Shown: positions 44,787 through 56,727 of the stretch, piece by piece
How the letters are laid out: each line of letters starts with the position of its first letter
Position numbering within the stretch: the stretch's first letter is position 1
DNA from: Ahaetulla prasina
Lineage: Eukaryota; Chordata; Lepidosauria; Squamata; Colubridae
Direction of reading: 5' to 3'
Length of the DNA: 64,000 bases
Assembly (NCBI RefSeq): GCF_028640845.1
Contig: NC_080541.1
Span: 179,034,502 to 179,098,501 of the forward strand
The notes under the pieces: generated by a model
What the model was told of the DNA's origin: nothing
The model's database searches: none
The model's input: only the letters and a program-made list of their open reading frames with translations
Translations under genes and position numbers: made by a program

Positions 44787-47700
44787 TCCAAAATTAGGCA
44801 AAGTAGAATGATCTTCTTTAGATAAGTGGGTAATCTTTGTTTTACTTTTATATCAGCTGCTTTTAAAATCTCTGGGGTAAAGACGTGCCTGGTAGATAAC
44901 AATTGATTTTAAAAAATCACTGGAAATTTTTTACATTCATTTTCAAAAGATGATTATGTCATAGGAAAATTTAATTTTATGTAAATATGTGTGAGAAAAA
45001 ATGAACACTCAAACTGTTCTAAAACTAAATCAAGGATGTTGTGGCAGCTGCCATCTCAAACCACTTTGTACTGTCATGCACAAGTGGACAGACTCTGTTT
45101 AATAAATGGAATTTCAAGAAGTATGCTTTGTTTTGAGGAATCAAGAATAATTGTAGTTAAGGCACTGAAAAGTCCTGTTCTCTTTTGTAGTCAGTCATTA
45201 TTAGCATATTCTAGCTGCAGTCCCATAATACTTACATTAACCTGACTGTATTTTCCTTTTGAGTACTGTAGACATGAATTAATAATCCTCATGAATTCTT
45301 TGGTTTTTAGTCTTTTTGGCAGAATCACATTTGTAAAGAGGCTTGGAAGGGAACAGTAGCCTTTGGCTAGAAAAGTGATAATGGAATGCTGAATTATAAT
45401 TTTGAGAATTATAATCTTCATTCTTTGAATAAGTTATATTAAATACATGACCAAATTATAAATAAAAGGCAATTAGATTCTGTATTCCAGTTATTGCTTT
45501 TATTTGCACTGACATTGCAAAGGTGACTCCAGGAGGTAAAATTCTATTTTAATGGTTAATTATATTATCCTCCTGTTTTGAACAGAGTTTTCTGCACCTT
45601 GATTAACCAGAACATTTGGTCTGGCTGAATCTAAAGCTGAAATAAAGATTTCACTGACCTTTTCAGATAAAGGGGGACTCTGAATCTACCCTTTGTGTTA
45701 AATTAGGCCACTTGTTACGTTTTAACCTTATATTTGCAGAAATGTTTATACACTGTGGTTCTACCAGAGGAAATGTTTTCAATCTACAGTGTCGCTATTT
45801 TCAATCCAATTTAGTTCCATAAAAGCCTGCACAGGAGGAACGCGCACAAAACTGATGAAGCAATGAAATGCAGGCTATGTGTGGCTTTCAGATTGCAAAA
45901 CTGACACACGGTATCCCACACTGGGTCTGGTCCATAGCTGGGCCCATTACAAATAATGATATTTTCTTCTCAGATACCCCAATGAAAATAGGTGCTACAT
46001 ATATCATTGCCTTATCACTACAGTACACCGATTATCTGAAACCGTATTATTTCCCTCAGCTGAATAAAGTATACAGCGTTCAGCATATTTATTGCATGAC
46101 TCATTACCTACTGAGAATTGAAAGCTTAATAAGCAAATGAATACACTTAATTAGTCAAATCGCACAATGCCAAAACACACCGTTATGGAACAAATGCCTC
46201 ACAAACCTGCTGGATTTAAACAGCATATTACTCACAGTACAAGGCAGAGGAATTCATTCACAGCTATCAAAGTATAGGGCTTATACACGTGGTGAAAATC
46301 TTGCATTTTTATCTACCTCCTTCCATGCTTTAGAACCTGAGGTAAATAGGTCACCTTCAAAACAGAATAGGGCAGGCAGAGAGCAGAATATTAGAGACCC
46401 TCCACGCAGATCTCCTAGAAACCTTTATTATTATTTTCAGATTTTTTTTTCTGGGATTGAAAGTCTCTGCCCAATGATAACTTCAAGGTGAAAATGTTAT
46501 GTGTGCTTCTTGACTTTAATAACAACCAGACACAGCTTATGCTCTTCTTTAAAACACTGGCTTTCAATTTCTCAGTGAAAAACCCTTTCACAATTGCATC
46601 CTAAAGCCAGATGAGTCATATCAAGACCCATAGTGTCGTCCCCTCCTTACTTCTGAAGGACAAGAGAGAGGAAGAAGATTGAGAAGAAGGAAAAGAGTGA
46701 ATAGCGATGGCAGACTTCACCAAGTCTGAATAATGTTCAGTGACATAAGAAGAGAAAAGTTTACTTGTTTTGTCTGTTCCCAAGTCTGTCCTGGATCAAA
46801 CTAACAGTACACAGCACAGCAAGGTGGGCAAGAAGAGCAGCAGAGGAACAAAATAGAACATTTTGTGCTCTGGCATCACGAGCATCCTTTTGAGTTTTAT
46901 ATTTGTACTTTGGGTTTAGGTTTTATACGGCAACCTGTTAACGCAAGAAGCAAATGGATGAAATAAAGGTTTTGAAATGGCAGCCGTCCTTTTTCACGGA
47001 ATGATATAAAAATAGCTTATCTTCATATCAAATCAACTGTATCTTTACATCTGTACAAACCGTGGGAAAGCAGCACATTTCAGATGCTGTGGAAATATAC
47101 AGTCTCTCAGCACTTCTAGTGCTAACCAATAATTCTAGGAATTACGTAATACAGCATAATCCAGAGTGCCACAGGTTGCCTATCACCTCCAAGTATGGTT
47201 GTTTCAAAAAGGATGAGACCAAACTATAACTAACCTAGAATATGCAAATGTAGGTATGGTGTTGGCAGATCATCATATTGCCCCAAATTGTATCTTTCTA
47301 AATGGAATTTGTGTCCAGAAGGAACAAACATGAAACTCTACAGTAGGCAGAAGCAATGGGGTCTGGAGGCAAGCTAAGCTTAGGAAAATGATAAATGGTT
47401 ATGAAGAGTTTGTTTTAATAATTTTTTGTGCTGATTTTTAACAGCACAAATTAGATAGGCAACTTTCCAGCAACATGTACAGATGCTAGTTAAAGTCATT
47501 CTAAATGCATAAAATGCATTTGTTTGTTGCCAAGTAACTGACTGGATGCATAAAGAGATCTGTGCCATCATTAGTGCATTTAGTGCAGCCTTTATTGTGT
47601 AACTATCCTGCCTCAAACATAGGCTGAGTAACTTCCTATGTTTTCCCCATATTTTTGCTATGTTTTTAACCATGAAAAGAAGTCTATTAAAGATAAAGAG

Positions 47701-49066
47701 AAAGATTAAAGACGTACTCCTAAGAATCATCTGTTTGGATGCATCACAGAAAGACAGGAGATATTATTCTCTCATATCCAACTGTTTTAGAAGTTTAGCA
47801 TTCTCCATGTGCAGCTACTTACAGTTACAAGTGGTAATATAGGAACCCATCCATGCACATGAAATGAACTACCTAGCCTTATGATCAATTACTCATTTCA
47901 GTAACTATATGTGTCTGCTCACATATTTACCTTTAGTTTATGATTGCTAAAACTTACAAGAGTGGGCAGCTATCAACAGTTGGGAGAATGTGAACCTGAT
48001 GAAATTCATGATTCCACATAACTATGAAAATAGGAAGCCTATCATGGCTTGAAGCCAGGACTATCCATATGCTCTTATCTGATATTTACTTACATCAGAT
48101 CCTTCTATATTCATAGGCATGAATTTGAGCAATTCATATTGTACATTAGATTATGCAAACAAGCATATTCATTGTATATTTGACTGCATATGATTCTCAT
48201 AATTTGTTCACCTGCCCTTTAGAAATGATAATTATGTAAATTGCCAAAGTCCATAAAAGAGTTTTTTCAAAGTGTAAGTTTTTAAAAGGTTATTACGTGT
48301 AACATCACCTGCCCCCATTTGCCATCCTCACCCCACAAATTCCACTGCCCTTTAAAACAGTCTCCCCTAAATATGTCTTTCATTTGTTAGTCCCAAATTA
48401 TCCTATCCTGTTAAAAGTAGGGATGGACAAGCTTTCATCTCCTAAAAGCCTAATTTCTTTAGGGATAATTTGCGAAAGGAGTAACATTGAAATAAACAGA
48501 ATCAAGCAGCCCATATATTTCTCTTCCAAGCAGCTAAGAGGTTTGGCCTGATTCTTCGCAACATTTTTAAGCTGAGGGCTACTTGAAGCATGAAAGCTGG
48601 TATGTTTTTGGTGTGTTCCACTTTGACTTGATTGCAACTTCCCTCACCCGCATCTGAGTATTAATATATTCTACAAAGTTTCTTTACAAATTGTTTCTTC
48701 CAGGACATGCATGTCTTCACTGTGGCATGCCATCTATGATGACTGCACATACTATATATGTCCCTGTCTGCTGTGTGAATCCAAAAGGACCGGCATAGTG
48801 TGAGCTTCATAGCTAGATGTTGCAGATATTAAAACAGGCTTTGTCTAGAGTTCAGGAAGCCATTTTATAACCCATCAATTCATTTAGCTCAACAACATCT
48901 ACATTGACCAGCAAAGACTTTCTAGATTTTGAGACTGGAAATCTATCTCAGACCCATCTGGAGATTCCAAAATTAAGCTGGATTTTATAGAAATACATAT
49001 ATTCTACAGTGCTAGGCTGTTCACACCTGATCCATAAAGCTAGAGTTATGTTTCAAGAAAAAGAAC
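44787..49066. other. No gene supported
   Basis: About 4.3 kb with no recognised repeat. Open frames at 45868-46140 (90 codons) and 47380-47730 (116 codons, minus) have no family signature. The absence of young repeats suggests single-copy sequence, perhaps a downstream KCNC4 intron or flank. Confidence 0.4.
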
Positions 49067-49080
49067 ATTAAGCTTCTTTG

Positions 49081-49258
49081 TCCCCAAGGTGCTTTTTTCA
49101 AGAGGCAACTAGACTTTCTTGTTTTTCTTTGAAGATGTTCCAATGGGAATGGATGAGAAGCGAAACTTCTTCAAAGAAAAACAAGGAAGTCCAGTTGCCT
49201 CTTGAAAAAAGTACCTTTGGGGCAACCATGACCTGGATGACTGAGAATCTCCATAGAG
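49081..49258. mobile_element. Head-to-head foldback element, copy 2, with exact 14-bp TSD
   Basis: Flanked by ATTAAGCTTCTTTG on both sides (49067-49080 and 49259-49272). The left arm (minus) and right arm (plus) both read CTTCAAAGAAAAACAAG, GTC(C/T)AGTTGCCTCTTG, AAAAAAG(C/T)ACCTTTGG outward, about 60 bases each. The ~25-base centre holds GGATGAGAAGCGAAAC. The right arm continues with AACCATGACCTGGATGACTG. A 14-base target duplication is typical of target-primed retrotransposition rather than hAT or mariner. Confidence 0.88.
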
Positions 49259-49272
49259 ATTAAGCTTCTTTG

Positions 49273-50541
49273 TAAGGGTAGATGTTAAAAAGAAAAAGAA
49301 ATGGTGAAAGAAACATTGACATCTTGCCTCTAAGACAAGCATATATCTACTCTAAGCTCTTTACATGACTTTGTACCAAATACACTGCTGATTACTTTTG
49401 CCCTCTGTTTCTTTCTGTGTGCTGGCTTGTTTAAAAATGAAATTTCAGATTTATTTTTAATCAGAAAATGCTTTGTTCAACAATCATTAATTTTCTGCCA
49501 TGGTTATGTACATACAATGCAGTGTTTTTACTTTATTATCCCATCTTCCAACCCTACTATTTTTCCTCCCTCCACTTTGCTGGGTTTTACAATAGTGCCA
49601 GATATGTGTCTAATCTAACAGGATAAAATACACCAAAATACAATGCAAAATGACATTAAAAATAAAAATGGAAATGGAAAGAGGGATTTGATATTCAAAG
49701 AAAAAATACAGTTGGTATCTCATAATCAAAGATGTTATCTCCCAACGTTTCATGAAGGCTAAAGAAAGAGTTAGGCAAGAACTATTCAATTCCATTAGAT
49801 GTCGTACAGGGTTCAAGCCAGCCTTCTGCAACCAGGTACTTCATGATGTGAAGGATAATATACAACTTCCAGAATTCCCAAGCAGCATGAAGTTGGAAAC
49901 CATGAGGGTTATCTGACCTTCTGAAGGGCAAGCAAGATAAGATTTTGCTAACTCAACAGCTAAAGATGAAACAAAAGATTGTAGGTATAAGGGGTTTAGG
50001 AATGCTTTAGCCATGTATTGGTTCTTCTTCTGAATAAGATATAGGTTAGAAGAAGGTATTGTTCCCATGAGCAGAGTCATCACATGTGTTGGGGGGGGGA
50101 ATCATGTGGACATCACAAACCAAGGTCCTTATTGTATAAGCTTAATTATAATAAATTAAACTTTACGATGCAGAGGGAAGAAGGCAACTGCTGCTTCTCC
50201 CACTCTTTTTTCCCCTTAGTCCTTACCTTCTTGCTAGCCAGAGCCAGTGTGAAAAGAAATTAACCGACAGAACCAGGGCAAAAGCAAAATGGGAGGGAAA
50301 AGCTATAGTTTTTAGGTTTACTATTGCTTAGGACAGGTTGTAGGAATATAACTTGGGTCTCTACCAATCAGCTCAATCACAGACCGAGAAAGTGCAGAGA
50401 GGTCGACTTTTAAAAGTAGCTAGCATTGACATTGTTTGTCAGTTATAGCCAACTGCAAAACTTGCCCCATATACTATACATTATTTAATATTTCACAGAT
50501 TTCCCTCCATTCACAAACACAGACCTTGAAATTTCCTTCAT
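49273..50541. other. No coding exon recognised (KCNC4 intron 3 side)
   Basis: Downstream of the exon 3 donor on the gene's strand. A homopolymer G run is at 50091-50099. I looked for a final KCNC4 exon in the minus frames and did not find one that I could support. Confidence 0.4.
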
Positions 50542-50543
50542 AC

Positions 50544-50729
50544 CTTTCCGGATGCTGCCATCAGCAGCACAAGAAAAATCTCCAGTGCTCAGGAGAAAAC
50601 AGGTTGCTGCTTTCTTGTTTTTGTCCCTGGTACTCGAGCCCCTCATGAGATGCTTCTCCTCTTGGGGTGACGAAAGAGGTTGATCTTCATCTGACAGAAC
50701 CACATTGGCATCTCCATTCTGTTTGGTGT
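50544..50729 (-). CDS. KCNC4: KCNC4 exon 3 (Kv3.4 cytoplasmic C-terminus)
   Basis: On the minus strand the acceptor CTTTCTTTCTCCTTCTAAG is followed by ACACCAAACAGAATGG, and the exon ends CGGAAAG before GTATGA. It is 186 bases, entered and left in phase 1. Joined to exon 2 it reads [17 protein letters not shown]. It continues [20 protein letters not shown] and [10 protein letters not shown], the Kv3-family C-terminal segment with the Ser/Thr-Arg/Lys-rich patch that is a regulatory phosphorylation region in Kv3 channels. If the donor were not used, the frame would run on to a stop at 50485, adding about 18 residues ([18 protein letters not shown]). The next exon was not located. Confidence 0.93.
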
Positions 50730-50904
50730 CTTAGAAGGAGAAAGAAAGAAAGATCAACCTTTGGAGCCAGAATATGCCAAATCTGCACCTGCTTTGCCAA
50801 CAGGAAAATGAATAATTTATTTATATATAAAAGATTATAGGACATTATCCGGGGAGGCAGCATTTTCATTTTTAGTGACATTTCCAAAGTATATTGGAAT
50901 AGGT

Positions 50905-51457
50905 TTATTTAATACTACTTTATATTGCCTTGGCAAGGCCACACTTGGAATATTGCATTCAGTTTTGGTTGCCACAATGTAAAGAAGATGTTGAGACTCT
51001 AGAAAGTGTGCAGAGAAGAGCAACAAAGATGATTAAAGGACTGGAGGCTAAAACATATGAAGAACGGTTGCAGGAACTGGGTATGTCTAGTTTAATGAAA
51101 AGAAGGACCAGAGGAGACATGATAGCAGTGTTCCAATATCTCAGGGGTTGCCACATAGAAGAGGGAGTCAGGCTGTTCTCCAAAGCACCTGAGGTCAGGA
51201 CAAGAAGCAATGAATGGAAACGAATAAAGGAGAGAAGCAACTTAGAACTAAGGAGAAATTTCCTGACAGAACAATTAATAAATGGAACAACTTGCTTCCA
51301 GAAGTTATGAATGCTCCAACACTGGAAATTTTAAAGATGATGTTGGATAAGGATTTGTCTGAAGTGGTATAGGGTTTCCTGCCTGGGCATGGGGTTGGAC
51401 TAGAAGACCTCCAATGTCCCTTCAAGCTCTGTTGTTGTTGTTGTTGTTGTTGCTGTT
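50905..51457 (+). mobile_element. CR1 LINE 3' end with (TTG)n tail
   Basis: The frame at 50930-51310 gives RPHLEYCIQFWLPQCKEDVE, LESVQRRATKMIKGLE, YEERLQELGMSSLMKRR, RGDMIAVFQYLRG, the CR1 ORF2 C-terminus. A frame slip near 51280 moves NKWNNLL...PTLEIL into another frame. The 3' end GTTGGACTAGAAGACCTCCA is followed by seven TTG-type units. It is plus strand, antisense to KCNC4, in intron 2. The exon 3 acceptor lies only ~175 bases away. Confidence 0.9.
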
Positions 51458-51961
51458 AAATTTCTCACCTTCTTGAGTGGAGTTTTGCATTCAGTCCTTT
51501 CAGCAATACATGTTCGTGAATGCACCAATATTGAGGGGGGAAAGTGTCAAAACATCAGTCCTATATACTCCTATGTTTCAAGAGACACAGCTTACAGAAA
51601 ATGTCTATAAACATATACCGTGCATTAATGCTATGGTGACTGCAGTATGGTTTCCACAGAAACCATAGTTTTCTAGAAACAGCATTCTGCTCATGATGAA
51701 CGTATAGCCAGATATCACTTATAATATAGTAAACGTTAACACTCTAGTACTGATAAAGTTGTTCTAGGCTAAATCTTTACATCTCATAAATATTCCTTAT
51801 CTGAGACTGAAAAAAATGATACAAATGATCTGCTCATACCTCAAATCTCAGACTTCCTGGTTTTCTTATTGGGAGATTCATAGAGAAGCTCAGTCTTTGC
51901 AACTGGTGAAAGTTGTACCATGCCTAATTCCCTTTTTAGTAACAGAGAAGCCTTCCTCAGC

Positions 51962-52205
51962 TACTGTGTTTCCCAGAAAATAAGACGGGGTCATATATTA
52001 ATTTTTGCTCCAAAAGACGCATTAGAGCTCATTTTCCAGTTAGGTCTTATTTTAAGGGAAATACGGTACTAAATGCGTCCGTCTGGCTGATGATCTTAAC
52101 TGGGGCTTATTCTGGGAGATAGGGCTTATATTACAAAGATCCTGAAAAATCATGCTAGGGCTTATTTTTGGATTGGGTCTTATTTTTCGGGGAAACATAG
52201 CAGTA
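51962..52205. mobile_element. MITE with CTGTGTTTCCC termini (probably Tc1/mariner)
   Basis: Left end TACTGTGTTTCCCAGAAAAT and right end TTTTTCGGGGAAACATAGCAGTA are inverted repeats; the right one carries an extra CTA. The interior repeats AAATAAGACC/GGTCTTATTTT motifs several times (52045, 52115, 52160). TA at both ends suggests a mariner-type target. Non-coding, in KCNC4 intron 2. Confidence 0.7.
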
Positions 52206-52334
52206 TATTAAATGTATTGAAATCCCAGACTGCATTAATCTCAACACATCTGCCAAGCCATAAGATGAGGAAAGATTTCACAGGATTTGGAATCAAACTT
52301 ATTTCAAGTAACAAGAAATACAATCTGCCTGTTG

Positions 52335-52910
52335 TGGCTCCAGCCTTCCCCGGGCCTGGCCCCCTGCCAGAGGATGACTCAGAGAGTGAGGGGGAAGGGC
52401 CGTCAGGGCTCCTCTCTGCAGGGCCAGCCTCTCTGGCTCAGTTCCAGGAGCCAGAGGCAGGCCAGGTGGAGGAAGTAATGAAGCCTCTGTCTCTTGTATC
52501 TCCCCCCGCCCAGGCAATGCTCCCAGACCCAGCTGTGGACAATCAGTCCTGGTTAGATCCCAGGTTTCGTAGAGAAGAGAGGCAGGAACAACAGAAGCAG
52601 GGGTAGGGCAGGCCTAGAAAGTGCTGAGTCACAGAGCCACACCCCACAGGGTATAAAAGCAGGAGGGGCTGCTATACTACTTCGTGATGAACAAATCAAA
52701 CTGCCTGGAGAAAACCTGAGCTGAAGTGCTGTTTGTTCCTGACTTCCTGGTTGACACGTCGGCATCAAGAAAGATAACAGAACACCTTGGCAGATGCTCG
52801 CTGGTTTGCTGCCAGAGCTGATAGCTGCTGTGGACTAAATTGCTGGCTAATTGAGTCATTTCTCGTGCCTGAGGTGGGGGGACAGAACACTGCCTATGAC
52901 TTGTGCAAAA
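52335..52910 (+). repeat. GC-rich interspersed element with TATA box (unidentified)
   Basis: A sharply GC-richer block beginning TGTTGTGGCTCCAGCC. An open frame runs to 52606 (AFPGPGPLPEDDSESEGEG ...). It is followed by TATAAAAG (52652-52659) and a block ending near GTGGGGGGACAGAACAC. It resembles a promoter-bearing repeat such as an LTR, which is my inference. Family and ends are unverified. The frame is acidic and Pro-rich and looks incidental. Confidence 0.4.
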
Positions 52911-53929
52911 CACTAAATCAGGTTTATTGTTCCAACACACTGGGAGGACAATAGATGAGGGGTGTGTGTGGAAAAGATGTTATAGACTGAGTACACAATT
53001 TGAATTAAGCCCAGATATGTTTTATTTAGTTTTCACTTATGTCCTGTGTGAAACCAATCCTTGTGAGTGATAAATTATGGCTTGCACCTTAGCGCAGTAT
53101 GAATCTCTCTAAATGGGGCTTATTCAGTAAACAATGATTAAATGTGACTTTTGAATCAGACCTATGGCTTAGTCACCATGTTTACCCAGCAATGTAGCAC
53201 AGTCTGTTAATCCAATCTCTGAAATTATTTCATTGGTTTTCAATTACAAACGAAGAATCTGAAGTCTTAAAATAATGAAAAGATTTGCTTTCTGTTACAT
53301 GAGTTGCATTAGGGAAAAACAAAGTGCTTCTTAGAACTTTAAATTTGTTTGTTATTGAAATACAGAGAAAAGCCATTCAGGCCAACTCCTTTCAGGCCTG
53401 GCCCTATGATGAGGCATACAAGGAAGCAACCTCTGCAGGTGAGGACAGAGTGGCAGATGGAGACCAAGGCCTGAGCCCACCCTTGATACTCTGCTGTCCT
53501 AGCTGCTGTTCATTTGATGGCCTGAAGGGCCGCAGCAGTCCTAGCCCATCCCATCTCCCAGGCCAGAGAATAAGTCCCCTTCTTCTCAATTCTGCTAAGC
53601 TGCTGCTAAATGCCATCAACACCTAGACACAACTGGTGATGATGGAGAGGTTCCCTCAGCCACTGGGAATTCCTCAGGGAGAAATGCTGTTGCTTCTCTG
53701 TCCAAACCCTCAAATATCACCCTCACATCAACAGAAGAACTGTTGTTTTCAATCTCTGCTCCTTGCTGCTTCCCACAACATATCACACCAGCAAACCAGT
53801 ATAAACTACTAGTATATAAACTAATATATCAAAAAAGGAATTTCCAGTTTTGTCTTACTTTCTAATCCTTCTGCCCTAAGATGCAAGTAGTCTAGCAGGT
53901 TAATAGTAGCAAAAAGCCTTATAGGTCCT
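52911..53929. other. No gene seen (KCNC4 intron 2)
   Basis: Another GC-richer patch at 53390-53640 contains overlapping frames on both strands (100 and 72 codons) without known domains. It may be part of an unidentified repeat. Confidence 0.4.
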
Positions 53930-53998
53930 AAAGCTGGCTGGGGGATTCTGGGAGTTGAAGTCCGCCAGGCTTAAAGTTGACAAGGTTGGAGACCCCTG
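53930..53998. mobile_element. Half copy of the palindromic hAT MITE
   Basis: AAAGCTGGCTGGGGGATTCTG ... GAAGTCCGCCAGGCTTAAAG ... AAGGTTGGAGACCCCTG matches the right half of 23744-23878. The left half is absent, so it is truncated. Confidence 0.8.
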
Positions 53999-54080
53999 AA
54001 TTAAAGTATTGTTTCCAACACTGAATTCTTTAAAATGAGACCCTATTATTTTCAGCATATATATCATAGCCTGTATCTAC

Positions 54081-54280
54081 CATCCCACTAAACATAGTTT
54101 GTTTTCACCATGGCTAGTAGAACAAGTCATGGTGGTATGGTTCAGGTGTCATAATACACTAAGACAAAACCAAAAGAACGCCCACGACTATACACACCGA
54201 ACCAGAAAAGAGCCAAGTATGCAAATGTTGCACAAACCCAGTGCACGTGATTACTTTATGGTTTAGTGTGCTGGGATGAG
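54081..54280. repeat. Possible MITE with CTAAACATAG/TATGGTTTAG inverted ends
   Basis: CATCCCACTAAACATAGTTTG on the left is roughly complementary to CTTTATGGTTTAGTGTGCTG-GGATG on the right, separated by ~150 bases. No clear target duplication. Similar CACTAAACCAG strings occur at 60950 and 61373. Confidence 0.4.
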
Positions 54281-55633
54281 TAAGAAAGTACATCAAGTAA
54301 ACATACAGCTTGTAAAACATACCTACTCAGTCTTACTTCATTATTAATAATTAGTTTTAATTAGAGAAAAAGGGAAGCATGAGATTTTTTGTATTAAGCG
54401 TCAAAAGAGCAGCTTTTGGATTAGACATATGAAAAGGAGGGGCTATTTTCCTCTTCTTCAGATACCAAAATGCCTTGGGCTGCTCTGATTCCACTGTACA
54501 TCTGAGTTTGAGATATGCAACTATGTATATGGCAACCACACCCCGTTAAATCCATTCTGGAGTCACTTACTGGAAGGCTCTTAGCTGCCCATTCCAGAGA
54601 ACAAACCATTATGGGTTGCCTGACTGACTTTGGGATTCCAAAGACAACCCTCAGAGACTTATTGCTGTAGAAAAGGTCAGATGGTTAATCAATGCTAAAG
54701 AAGAATGGAGATCATTCAAACAGAGCAGGCCTGCTAGACCACTTAAATGCAACATTAGATTGCAAAGAGCGTGACTTTACATATTAGAGGAAGTAGGCAC
54801 TTAGAGGCTGTGCATTTTCTTTGGCACTTTTAAGCTCAAGCTGTCAGCTTTCACAAAAGCTTCACAAAATGCTAAACATGTTTTCGGATTCCACAAGTGG
54901 GATTCTTTTGTTTTTAAAGTTGGCATAGCAATGTGAGGAGCATGGCAGAGGTTTTCAACCTTTTTCTCCTATACCCAGGGTTTTCCTGCTGAACTCTTTT
55001 ACCTCATCCTGCTCTTAATAGATAGAGGATTCCTTTTTAATGGAGAAAAAGCACGAGTGAGAGAGATTGCTTAATATGAAGGATAACCTGTGAATCAAAG
55101 ACACCCACCCCCCTCAGCACCCTTGAACCCCTTTTCTGTGTCCCGGTGCTTCTTCCAATTACAGGATTAAATTTCAATATTGCAGTGCCAAACAATCAAT
55201 AGAGTTTTCTTGCCATTTGGAGGTGAGAAATACATGAAAATTATAACATTGCATCCAAAATACATTGCAGGATCCAAGCTGCATCAGAGGTTCCTTGAAA
55301 ATGGGCTCCAGCATGAGTCCGAAAGCTCGGAAGACAAAACCTCTTGTCCTGGTGACCGACCCAAATTGGATCCTGCAACATTATCCTGGGACATGTATAT
55401 TCGCCAAAAATACATTTATCATGGTTTACAAAAGAAAGAAAATTTTGATGTTCCCATAGCTTCTCCTAGAGTCACAAACATCCAGTGTTCTGGCCCTATC
55501 CATGAAATTCAGCCCCACAAACTATAGTCCTTGAGTTGCCCAAAGATGTCAAAAGTAACCCAATGCATTGAAAAATTGTCTATAGTTGGCTTAACTAAGG
55601 CTATCATATCTGTTGTATAAAGTACAGTATAAA
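54281..55633. other. No gene seen (KCNC4 intron 2)
   Basis: No recognised repeat. The 115-codon frame at 55180-55527 has no domain signature and overlaps another frame; I do not call it. Confidence 0.45.
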
Positions 55634-55641
55634 CTATAGAT

Positions 55642-55773
55642 CAGGGGTGTCAAGCTCACGGCCCACAGCCCGGATGTGTCATGCGCTGGTCACGTCCACC
55701 CCCATTTTAGCGAAGGGGAAAAAAGTTGTGATACGTCACATGATGATGTGTCATCACAAGTTTGACACCCTCG
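55642..55773. mobile_element. hAT MITE (CAGGGGTGTCAA family) with exact 8-bp TSD
   Basis: CAGGGGTGTCAAGCTCACGG at the left and CACAAGTTTGACACCCTCG at the right, flanked by CTATAGAT (55634-55641 and 55774-55781). 132 bases, no coding capacity. It is the same terminal family as 32072-32413, much shorter and less decayed. Confidence 0.92.
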
Positions 55774-55879
55774 CTATAGATAGATGGCAACAAAGGGTCA
55801 AATTTTCCTGTATCTCTTTGTTGCCACCTAGTGGTTATCCATAGCCATCTTTCCACCATACTAGGATCTGGATCATAAA

Positions 55880-56533
55880 CAGTGGTGGGATTCAAACAAT
55901 TTAATAACCGGTTCTCTGCCCTAATGACCAGCTGGGTGGGTGTGGCCATAGTGGAAGTGGCCAGGAGGTGTGACAGGCAGCACTCGGCTTCCTGCACCCC
56001 CCTGGGAGCAAAAGCATCCTCCCTCCGCGACCCATTTTTTTTTTTTGTTTACATTTATATCCCGCCCTTCTCCGAAGACTCAGGGCGGCTTACAGTGTGT
56101 AAGGCAATAGTCTCATTCTATTTGTATATTTACAAAGTCAACTTATTGCCCCCCCAACAATCTGGGTCCTCATTTTACCTACCTTATAAAGGATGGAAGG
56201 CTGAGTCAACCTTGGACCTGGTAGGGCTTGAACCTGCAGTAATTGCAGGCAGCTGGTTTTAATAACAGGCTTCTTATAGCCTTGAGCCACCACGGCCCTT
56301 TTCAGCCTAGTAGGCCTCCCTGCACCTTTCTGGGAGTGAAAACAGGCCGTGGGGGGGATGTTGCACTCCCATGTCCCATTTTGGGCCTAGGAAGCCTCCC
56401 TGCACTTACCTGAGAGCCAAAATAGGGCGTGTGGGGACTCCTGGAAGGGGCGGGGTGGGAAGGGGCAGAGCCAGCCAGCAATTTAACTATCAGTTCACCC
56501 GAACCGGACCGAACTGGCTGAATCCCACCACTG
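55880..56533. mobile_element. hAT MITE (CAGTGGTGGGATTCA family) interrupted by a SINE
   Basis: Termini CAGTGGTGGGATTCAAAC and CTGAATCCCACCACTG. Target duplication ATCATAAA/ATCATAAG (55872-55879, 56534-56541; 7 of 8). The interior contains GGTGTGGCCA, AACCGGTTCTC and repeated units around GGCCTCCCTGCACCTTTCTG and GAAGCCTCCCTGCACTTACC. A SINE occupies 56035-56298. Confidence 0.88.
56035..56298 (-). mobile_element. tRNA-derived SINE with L2-type tail, nested in hAT MITE
   Basis: Poly-T at 56035-56046, then TTTATATCCCGCCCTTCTCC, GAAGACTCAGGGCGGCTTAC, and at the far end TTGAGCCACCACGGCCC, the reversed tRNA head. It is nearly identical in layout to 26340-26606, and its insertion postdates the hAT element. 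Confidence 0.85.
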
Positions 56534-56727
56534 ATCATAAGGCATTTTAATTTAAACAAAAAGGGGAAGAAAACTGACATGAAATTTTAAAAGAATTTTA
56601 ATTTAACCCTTTGTGCAGTGCAATGAATGACAACCGTGATTCCCAATATTTTGGAAAATAATTTGATGCTTTCTAGCCAGAACACTGGCTATCTGGAAAT
56701 TACAAGTGCTATTGTCCAAAATTTAGA

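Noticed and set aside
47380..47730. A 116-codon minus-strand frame considered as the missing last KCNC4 exon
   Set aside because: The sequence does not resemble Kv3 C-termini, and no acceptor in the right phase was evident.
55180..55527. A 115-codon frame in KCNC4 intron 2
   Set aside because: No domain; an alternative frame overlaps it. Consistent with chance.
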